Shown here: positions 1 to 5,166 of the stretch, one piece after another
Numbering within the stretch: the first letter of the stretch is position 1
Layout of the letters: every line of letters starts with the position of its first letter
Assembly: GCA_947497635.1 (NCBI GenBank)
Contig: CANMHZ010000105.1
Location: 1 to 5,166, forward strand
DNA length: 5,166 nt
From: Helicobacteraceae bacterium
GTDB lineage: Bacteria > Campylobacterota > Campylobacteria > Campylobacterales > Sulfurimonadaceae
Direction: 5' to 3'
Made by a program: the position numbers and the translations under genes
Notes under the pieces: model-generated
Told to the model about the DNA's origin: nothing
The model's database searches: none
What the model saw: only the letters and a program-made list of their open reading frames with translations

Positions 1-430
<430 letters not shown>

Positions 431-432
<2 letters not shown>

Positions 433-445
433 TGGTTTGTCCAAT
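431..445 (-). repeat. hairpin at the 16S mature 5' end
   Basis: ATTGG, loop ACAAA, CCAAT on the minus strand: a perfect 5-base stem whose 3' foot coincides with the expected mature 16S 5' end (about 432). Its position suggests a role in presenting or protecting the cleavage site during 5' maturation. The stem is visible; the role is inferred. In mature ribosomes the adjoining bases take part in other pairings. Confidence 0.4.
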
Positions 446-490
446 CCTATGACCCAAGATGTTAAAATCATTGGCTTCATAAATTGTTAT

Positions 491-535
491 CTATTTTACT
501 TTTTGGTGACTGGTTAACCCAGCCAAAGTAAATAG
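491..535 (-). repeat. long imperfect hairpin in the rRNA leader
   Basis: The minus-strand RNA reads CTATTTACTTTGG (535-523), then a central CTGG-GTTAA-CCAG, then CCAAAAAGTAAAATAG (506-491). The outer arms pair over about 13 positions, with bulges from unequal T/A runs (CTATTTACTTTGG against the complement of the other arm, CTATTTTACTTTTTGG). The inner arms form a 4-base stem. The result is a nearly continuous stem of 40-45 bases, a plausible RNase III substrate or transcript-folding element during 16S processing. The pairing is visible in the sequence; the processing role is inferred. Confidence 0.6.
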
Positions 536-551
536 ACGGTTGTTGTATTGT

Positions 552-568
552 GTTGACATAAGGTCAAC
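552..568 (-). repeat. small perfect hairpin in the rRNA leader
   Basis: GTTGAC, loop CTTAT, GTCAAC on the minus strand: a perfect 6-base stem with a 5-base loop, about 100 bases downstream of the likely transcription start. No T-run follows, so it is not an intrinsic terminator. It is probably part of the leader fold. Because it is an inverted repeat it also shows a TTGAC on each strand, which can mimic a -35. Confidence 0.5.
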
Positions 569-671
569 GTCTCGAAGCATAGCCTCAAACCGCTTAACCT
601 ACTTAGTTTTCAATGATCTCAAACTCAAACTTAACTCTTCTTTCAAAGCGTCTCATCGTTTGTGGAGGGGA

Positions 672-700
672 ATTATATGGAAATTATAGGGAAATGTCAA
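672..700 (-). promoter_or_regulatory. sigma70-type rRNA operon promoter
   Basis: On the minus strand there is a perfect -35 TTGACA (700-695), a 17-base spacer and a perfect -10 TATAAT (677-672). It points towards 16S, about 240 bases upstream of the mature 5' end. The -10 is followed by the pyrimidine-rich TCCCCTCC, and initiation probably falls at 665-663, where the first purine is the A complementary to 663. A C-rich discriminator is typical of rRNA promoters under growth-rate and stringent control, which is inference here. There is no A-tract UP element directly upstream: the bases adjoining the -35 are C-rich, and an AT-rich stretch begins only near 713. A second TATAAT lies inside the spacer (688-683), only 6 bases from the -35 and so badly placed for this -35. 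Confidence 0.88.
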
Positions 701-774
701 GGGGTGAGGGAAAGAATTTACCAAAATTCTCAACAATGGTTATTATGAACCACTATATAGAGAGATTGATTTTT
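701..774 (-). other. short spacer between transglutaminase gene and rRNA promoter
   Basis: Only 74 bases separate the stop codon of the transglutaminase gene from the -35 of the rRNA promoter. The spacer is AT-rich and begins, on the minus strand, with a run of A directly after the stop. The only inverted repeat is TGGTT-CATAAT-AACCA at 752-737: five pairs, two of them GC, with no following T-run. No convincing intrinsic terminator is present, so operon transcripts may run into the rRNA unit or be stopped by another mechanism such as Rho. Confidence 0.6.
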
Positions 775-1674
775 TTAAACTACTATTTCCCGTGAGACAT
801 CGACCATTACTCCGATTTGACTCGTTCCACTTCCATGAACGACCCCTTGCATCGGTGAACAATCTCCGAAATCACGTCCATATCCCAAAAGAATATGTTG
901 ATGAGAGGGGACGATGTTGTTAGTTGGATCAAAATCAAACCATCCGAATCCTGGGATAAAAACTGAAAACCACGCATGAGAAGCATCGACTCCAAATAAT
1001 TTTTCTTCTCCTTCTGGAGGAAGAGTTTCGAGATAACCGCTCATATATCGAGCTGACAATCCTATAGAACGCAATGCCGAAATCGCTAAATGGGCAAAAT
1101 CTTGACACACCCCTTTACGCTCTTTAAACACTTCCGCAATAGGGGTACTAATATCACTAAATCCTGAAACAAACTGAAAATCGTGGAAAATACGTCCCAT
1201 AAATTCCTCGACACTTTCATAAAGTGATTTATCTGTTGAAAAAGATAGCATCGCATATTCTCGTAAATCATGATTATTAAGCGATATAAAGTGACTAGGA
1301 AGACAAAATTGCTTGGCTTCAATAACATCTTTGGTATTTTGCCGCAGTGCATTCAGCACTTCTTCATAGCTTAATACTTTTGAATTTTCTGCCAACGTAC
1401 GATGATATTCAAGTGCATCAAAATCTATTGAAACACACGACTTAGCGGTTACATTAAGATGATGATGTGATTTGCGTATAAGAAGATGGGTGAGGTGATT
1501 GCCAAAATAATCGTCGTAACTTTCCATCTCTCCAACCAATGGATCAATTGTAAGTGAAAAATCTATCAAGGTTTGAGTGGGGGTATTTCTTGGCTTCAAC
1601 CGAACTAAATTGTGACTAAAACTCACCCACTGCTGGTAGGTGAATTGAGTATTATGATAAATATGGTACAGCAT
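775..1674 (-). CDS. transglutaminase-like cysteine protease-fold protein (COG1305)
   Basis: A complete 299-residue protein with the usual architecture of this family: an N-terminal beta-rich 'bacterial transglutaminase-like' domain (about residues 1-85, opening MLYHIYHNTQFTY) and a C-terminal transglutaminase core (about 160-265). The catalytic triad is visible: Cys190 in GVCQDFAH, His233 in DASHAW and Asp249 in FDFDPTNN. The Gly-rich tail GYGRDFGDCSPMQGVVHG (about 264-281) is typical of the subfamily. There is no signal peptide or membrane segment, so it is probably cytoplasmic. The ATG at 1674 lies 2 bases after the stop of the upstream gene, with a weak ribosome-binding site GACGAG (1685-1680) 5 bases before it, so translation is probably coupled. 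Members of this fold catalyse acyl transfer or hydrolysis of amide bonds. In this gene set the enzyme is thought to act on the product of the ATP-grasp partner, by transfer or cleavage. The substrate is unknown. The family call is secure, the reaction is not. Confidence 0.95.
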   Translation of the reverse strand: MLYHIYHNTQFTYQQWVSFSHNLVRLKPRNTPTQTLIDFSLTIDPLVGEMESYDDYFGNHLTHLLIRKSHHHLNVTAKSCVSIDFDALEYHRTLAENSKVLSYEEVLNALRQNTKDVIEAKQFCLPSHFISLNNHDLREYAMLSFSTDKSLYESVEEFMGRIFHDFQFVSGFSDISTPIAEVFKERKGVCQDFAHLAISALRSIGLSARYMSGYLETLPPEGEEKLFGVDASHAWFSVFIPGFGWFDFDPTNNIVPSHQHILLGYGRDFGDCSPMQGVVHGSGTSQIGVMVDVSREIVV

Positions 1675-1676
1675 GG

Positions 1677-4214
1677 CTACTCGTCATAGTGAGAAAAATA
1701 GGTTTTTGAGAGTTCATCACTAGCAATAATCAGTTTGTCGGCGACACTAGAGAGAAGCTCATCCATCGCTTCACGTACAAAAGTGTCTTTTCTTACAGCG
1801 CATAATTGATCACTATGGCGTAAGCGTAACATCGAAAAGGCCTCAAATAGAGGTTCTTCGTATCGATTTAAATAGAGGGTATGTTTAAACTTTGGCAATT
1901 TTGGCACTACCTTTAAAAGTTGATTAATCTCACTGATAAGTGATTTTGGAAAATGGATATTCAACAATAAAAATTCACTCACTTGCGGTAAAGTGATCGA
2001 CGAGCGGTAATGGGCGCGGTAGGCATTTAAACTTTCATTACTACTTAAAAGTGTTTCGAGTATCTCGTATTCACTAAATGGCTCGTACACTGACGTGAGC
2101 ATAGAACGCGCTTTGGCAATTAAAAGTCCTGAACGCTCCAGTCGTGCCCCTATATCGTACAAAATCAACCCTTGTTCCGCAAAAAGACTCTCTTCGATAA
2201 GAGCTTTATACGCCATTAATTGTACTAATAACCCATCCAAACCTGAAATCATTTTTCGCTGGCTTGGCTGTGATTGACGAGAAAAAGTGTTCCATTCCCG
2301 TACGAGACGCTCCTGAATTCGCCACGATTCAAGTGGTAAAAGATTACGGGTGCTGGTCGATGCACCAAATAACATAGTTATCACTTGAGAGAGTGACCCA
2401 ATACGATGCGTATCCGTCATAACCGACCATATCTCTTCAAGAGGATCGGAAGTTTTTTCTCTCCCTAAAAATCCTGGATAGGTCATACTCAAATGTGTCA
2501 AGGTATTACAGAGAATCTCTTGTGCTTGTGTATCTCCACACGTCTCATAACGCGTTGCATTGGCAAGGCTTTTTAGGGTTAAACGAACCATTCTGGCACT
2601 CATCACAACTCGCATCAAATAACGTCCCAACCAAAAAAGATTTTCGGCACGGAGACTGGGGATGTTTTCTAATGAATTTTCAGTGACAACCGTATTCATA
2701 AAAACAGTTGTATCCTTTATAGGGGAAGATTGAGACATACTTTGCGTCATCCCTTGCATACTCTGAGTCATCGAATTTGAGTCATCTAGTATCCATAAAT
2801 CTTTACTGCTTCCACCATTTTGACCTGTAACAAATAGAGTTTCATCACTGCTTCCAACTCGAACCAATGCACCTGGCATCACTTCATACTCGTCATGGGT
2901 TGCAATAGCAAAAGAGCGAAGAATTACTTTTCGAGGTTTTATCTCTCCATCAATAAGCGTTGGAGCTGTTGTAAACAGTACTTCTTCTTGCCCCACATAG
3001 CGGTATGGCTCTTCTAAAATCTTGGTATAGAGTGATTCTTGTTCTTGAATTGATAAGTTTTTACCGATATACGTCGAGGGTTCATCCCCTTGACGGTCAA
3101 TTGTTTTGAGTATCAGTTTGGAAATATTCTCGCGTACGTACTCACGTTCTTTCTCCTGACCGCACCACCATGTGGCGATCTGGGGCAAAATCAATTCTTC
3201 ATTTAAAAAGAATTGTGCCAATCGAGGCATAAAAGGGTGGAGTCCAAGATTTTCTAAAACACCTGAGCCTAAAGGGTTCGCCATTGAAACCCCTTTTCGT
3301 CTAAGTACCTGCGTCAGCCCTGAAACACCCAATCGTGATTCTGCGCGTAACTCTAATGGGTCACAGTAGCTCTCATCGACACGACGAATAATCGCGTCAA
3401 CGCGACGGAGTCCTTTGAGACTTTTGAGCCATAATGATCCTCCTTTTGCCAATAAATCTTGTCCCTGCACGAGAGTAAGTCCTAAAAAAGAGCTCAAATA
3501 CGCATGTTCAAAATAGGTTTCGTTGTGAGGTCCTGGAGAGAGGAGAACATTGAGAGGTTCATTTTTAGTCGTATTACCAAGCCCTAAAATCATTGATTTA
3601 AAATTTTCAAAAAAAGAGAAGAGTCGCTGAACGTCAATGTTAGTATGCAGTCCCTGCATGGCACTGTTCATCGTTAAACGATTCTCTACCGCATATCCCA
3701 ACCCTGATGGAGCTTGTGTTCTGTCATTAATCACCCACATTTTTCCATCAGGGCCTCGTGCTAAATCGACGGCTACTAACATCATAGGGTGTTCTAAATG
3801 ACCAAATATTCCATGCACTTCTCGCAAAAAACCGTTGTGTCCATAAATAACTTCTGCGGGGACGATGTCTTCTTTTAAAATTCGTTGCTCACCATAAATA
3901 TCTTTGAACAGTAAATTAATGAGTTTCGCGCGCTGTTGCACCCCTGCTTCAATGATTTTCCACTCACTGCTTGGCAATATCAGTGGGATGGGGTCAAGTC
4001 GCCATGGTCGGCTCATCCCATTGGGATCATTATAAACATTATACGTAACACCGTTATCTTCGAGTCTCCAATCAATCTCTTGACGTTTGGCTCCCAATTG
4101 ATCAGAGCCTAACGTTTCAAGATTGATTTTTAGTTGCTTCCAATGTTCTCTGACATTTCCATGTTCATCGAACATCTCATCGTATGACGACCCTTTATAA
4201 TTCGTAAACATCAT
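1677..4214 (-). CDS. circularly permuted ATP-grasp / alpha-E fusion protein (COG2308-COG2307)
   Basis: An 845-residue protein from the ATG at 4214. Residues 1 to about 470 are a circularly permuted type 2 ATP-grasp domain. Hallmarks are YDEMFD (11-16), NDRTQAPSGLGYAVENR (163-179), LSPGPHNETYFEHAYL (225-240), RRVDESYCDPLEL (277-289), MANPLGSGVLEN (311-322) and LPQIATWWCG (343-352). Residues about 518-835 are the helical alpha-E domain, opening RAENLFWLGRYLMR (522-535) with a second GARLERSG (689-696). A Met/Gln/Ser-rich linker (481-497) joins them. Many genomes carry the two domains as adjacent genes, so this is a fused version. ATP-grasp enzymes activate a carboxylate as acyl-phosphate and ligate it to an amine or thiol; alpha-E is a constant partner of unknown activity. 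Start choice: the ATG overlaps the upstream stop as TAATG, with GGAG (4230-4227) 12 bases before it. A GTG at 4232 would add six residues but lacks a good ribosome-binding site, and ATG 4211 is also possible. No signal peptide or membrane helix is seen. The substrate is unknown. Confidence 0.95.
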   Translation of the reverse strand: MMFTNYKGSSYDEMFDEHGNVREHWKQLKINLETLGSDQLGAKRQEIDWRLEDNGVTYNVYNDPNGMSRPWRLDPIPLILPSSEWKIIEAGVQQRAKLINLLFKDIYGEQRILKEDIVPAEVIYGHNGFLREVHGIFGHLEHPMMLVAVDLARGPDGKMWVINDRTQAPSGLGYAVENRLTMNSAMQGLHTNIDVQRLFSFFENFKSMILGLGNTTKNEPLNVLLSPGPHNETYFEHAYLSSFLGLTLVQGQDLLAKGGSLWLKSLKGLRRVDAIIRRVDESYCDPLELRAESRLGVSGLTQVLRRKGVSMANPLGSGVLENLGLHPFMPRLAQFFLNEELILPQIATWWCGQEKEREYVRENISKLILKTIDRQGDEPSTYIGKNLSIQEQESLYTKILEEPYRYVGQEEVLFTTAPTLIDGEIKPRKVILRSFAIATHDEYEVMPGALVRVGSSDETLFVTGQNGGSSKDLWILDDSNSMTQSMQGMTQSMSQSSPIKDTTVFMNTVVTENSLENIPSLRAENLFWLGRYLMRVVMSARMVRLTLKSLANATRYETCGDTQAQEILCNTLTHLSMTYPGFLGREKTSDPLEEIWSVMTDTHRIGSLSQVITMLFGASTSTRNLLPLESWRIQERLVREWNTFSRQSQPSQRKMISGLDGLLVQLMAYKALIEESLFAEQGLILYDIGARLERSGLLIAKARSMLTSVYEPFSEYEILETLLSSNESLNAYRAHYRSSITLPQVSEFLLLNIHFPKSLISEINQLLKVVPKLPKFKHTLYLNRYEEPLFEAFSMLRLRHSDQLCAVRKDTFVREAMDELLSSVADKLIIASDELSKTYFSHYDE
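2730..2771 (-). repeat. 21-base tandem repeat encoding the interdomain linker
   Basis: Two in-frame copies of a 21-base unit encode MTQSMQG and MTQSMSQ (residues 482-495 of the ATP-grasp/alpha-E fusion). The first 15 bases of the two units agree at 13 positions (ATGACTCAGAGTATG against ATGACGCAAAGTATG); the last six have diverged. A further ATGACTCA sits just upstream at 2785-2778 in a different frame, hinting at an older, partly degraded copy or at slippage. The repeat falls exactly between the two domains, where length changes would be tolerated. Confidence 0.7.
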
Positions 4215-5166
4215 TAGGAATTTGGGCTCCACTTACGACGTAAATCGAGGGTGTGAGGATATTCCATCGTACTGCTTAACTCTTGATATGCGAATGTTTT
4301 TACTTTCTTATTCTTGGAAAAACCGCGTAATGTTTCCCCTTTTTCGTTGGATTCTTGCTCTTTGATCGGTGCTTTAACTGCTTCTACTTCCCCTTGAGTA
4401 TGTCCAAATCCCCAATATCGGCTGAAACGGCGTGACTGCGCTTCAAGAGAGTTAATCGGGAAAGTATCATACGTTCTTCCCCCTGGATGAGAAACCGAAT
4501 AAGTAAAGCCTCCCAATGATCGCTTGCTCCATGTATCAACGACATCAAATACAAGCGGTGTATCTACCCCAATTGTCGGATGAAGTGCTGACCACGGTTG
4601 CCATGCACGATAGCGTACTCCTGCAACAAATTCACCCTCTACTCCCGTAGAACTTAGGGGTACTTTGACACCGTTACACGTAAGGATGTGTCGTTCACTC
4701 ACAAAATCTTTGACTTTAACTTGTACCCGTTCTAATGATGAATCGACGTAACGAGCTGTCCCTTGAGAACTGGACTCCTCACCCAAAACGTGCCACGGTT
4801 CAATCCCTGCTCGTAATTCACACTGAACCCCTGCAATCGTATCCATCCCATAAAGAGGGAAACGAAATTCGAAAAACGGATCAAACCAATCCAATTCGAA
4901 CCCATATCCCTCGTTTTGTAAAAATTCAACCACATCACGAATATCGTCACGAACATAATGCTCGATCAAAAATTTATCATGAAGCTGTGTTCCCCAACGG
5001 ACGAGTTTATGCTTGTACGGTTTGTGCCAAAAAAGCGACACGAGAGTACGCACCAACAACATCTGCATGAGAGACATTTGAGCATGAGGAGGCATATCAA
5101 AACCACGTAGTTCTAAAATCCCCAATCGCCCCGTCGAAGAGTCCGGAGAATAAAGTTTGTCGATAC
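4214..5166 (-). CDS. DUF2126 protein (COG4196), C-terminal part, 5' end outside the window
   Basis: The reading frame is open to the right edge, and 316 residues plus the stop are visible. They begin IDKLYSPDSSTGRLGILELR, followed by GFDMPPHAQMSL, the strongly conserved DUF2126 signature. Other family landmarks are FELDWFDPFFEFRFPLYG, the IEPWHVLGEE block, RYRAWQPWSALHPTIGVDTP, SHPGGRTYDTFPINSLEAQSRR and the usual terminus EYPHTLDLRR. Complete members run to about 1,100 residues with an N-terminal transglutaminase-like domain, so about 70% of the gene, including any catalytic Cys, lies beyond position 5166. A TTG at 5125 could be taken as a start, but the conserved DSSTGR text continues upstream of it, so it is an internal Leu codon. 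A charged low-complexity segment rich in Lys, Glu and Ser (roughly residues 264-300 of the visible part) precedes the conserved C-terminus. The gene overlaps the next by one base (TAATG). The family is certain; its biochemical role is not established. Confidence 0.93.
   Translation of the reverse strand, partial: IDKLYSPDSSTGRLGILELRGFDMPPHAQMSLMQMLLVRTLVSLFWHKPYKHKLVRWGTQLHDKFLIEHYVRDDIRDVVEFLQNEGYGFELDWFDPFFEFRFPLYGMDTIAGVQCELRAGIEPWHVLGEESSSQGTARYVDSSLERVQVKVKDFVSERHILTCNGVKVPLSSTGVEGEFVAGVRYRAWQPWSALHPTIGVDTPLVFDVVDTWSKRSLGGFTYSVSHPGGRTYDTFPINSLEAQSRRFSRYWGFGHTQGEVEAVKAPIKEQESNEKGETLRGFSKNKKVKTFAYQELSSTMEYPHTLDLRRKWSPNS

Larger units (their letters stand above)
433..665 (-). other. rRNA operon leader (pre-16S 5' spacer)
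   Basis: This stretch is the transcribed spacer between the likely start of rRNA transcription (about 665-663) and mature 16S (about 432), roughly 230 bases. It has no credible gene. It contains three local inverted repeats (431-445, 491-535, 552-568), described separately. Two short motifs resemble the boxA antitermination element of rRNA leaders: CGCTTTGAAA at 650-641 and CATTGAAAACTAA within 615-603. The boxA reading rests on resemblance only. In rRNA operons of this type the leader is normally removed by RNase III and other nucleases during 16S maturation. Confidence 0.75.

Noticed and set aside
553..581. Plus-strand TTGACA (553-558) as a promoter reading away from 16S
   Set aside because: It is one arm of the 552-568 hairpin, and no acceptable -10 lies 16-18 bases downstream (the best is AGCATA). 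No gene follows on that strand.
603..656. 17-codon minus-strand mini frame (MRRFERRVKFEFEIIEN) just after the rRNA transcription start
   Set aside because: It starts within about 10 bases of the expected 5' end, has no ribosome-binding site and lies in a leader that is processed away. There is no evidence of translation.
737..752. Hairpin TGGTT/AACCA as an intrinsic terminator of the protein operon
   Set aside because: It has only five pairs, two of them GC, a 6-base loop and no T-run after it on the transcribed strand.
613..795. Plus-strand 60-codon open frame across the rRNA promoter and leader
   Set aside because: It runs antisense to the rRNA promoter, has no ribosome-binding site, resembles no family and overlaps the end of the transglutaminase gene. 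It is probably chance.
4735..5070. Plus-strand 111-codon open frame opposite the DUF2126 gene
   Set aside because: It is antisense to strongly conserved DUF2126 coding sequence, with no recognisable domain and a composition typical of a shadow frame.
5123..5125. TTG as the start of a short 303-residue DUF2126 gene
   Set aside because: The frame stays open to the window edge, and the residues before it (DSSTGR) belong to the conserved family signature, so the gene begins outside the window.

Overview
The window reads as part of a chromosome of a member of the Campylobacterota (formerly Epsilonproteobacteria). The best evidence is the 5' third of a 16S rRNA gene at the left edge. Its text, including the pre-V3 stretch and the 'GGAATATTGCACAATGGAGGAAACTC' type signature, resembles the Sulfuricurvum/Sulfurimonas group as I remember it. 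The genus is inference; the phylum is fairly safe. Every gene lies on the minus strand, so transcription runs from right to left.

Right to left, the layout is as follows. (1) Positions 5166-4214 hold the C-terminal 316 residues of a large DUF2126 (COG4196) protein, whose N-terminal part, normally a transglutaminase-like domain, lies outside the window. (2) Positions 4214-1677 hold a fused protein of about 845 residues: an N-terminal circularly permuted ATP-grasp (COG2308) and a C-terminal alpha-E domain (COG2307), joined by a Met/Gln/Ser-rich linker. (3) Positions 1674-775 hold a complete transglutaminase-like cysteine protease-fold protein (COG1305) with an intact Cys-His-Asp triad. The three genes are packed with a TAATG stop/start overlap and a 2-base gap, so they form one tightly coupled operon. 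Its promoter is outside the window.

(4) Positions 774-433 are non-coding. They carry a textbook rRNA promoter (TTGACA, 17-base spacer, TATAAT) and a leader of roughly 230 bases with three hairpins. (5) Positions 432-1 are the start of 16S rRNA, cut by the window edge.

The operon matches a widespread but biochemically poorly understood gene set. Comparative genomics has predicted that it makes or attaches a small peptide or amide-linked product: ATP-grasp amidoligase forms the bond, alpha-E is an obligate helical partner, and the transglutaminase-fold enzymes transfer or cleave. No substrate can be read from this sequence. The family is known, but the pathway is the least explained biology here. 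The rRNA operon follows directly, with no convincing terminator between the two.
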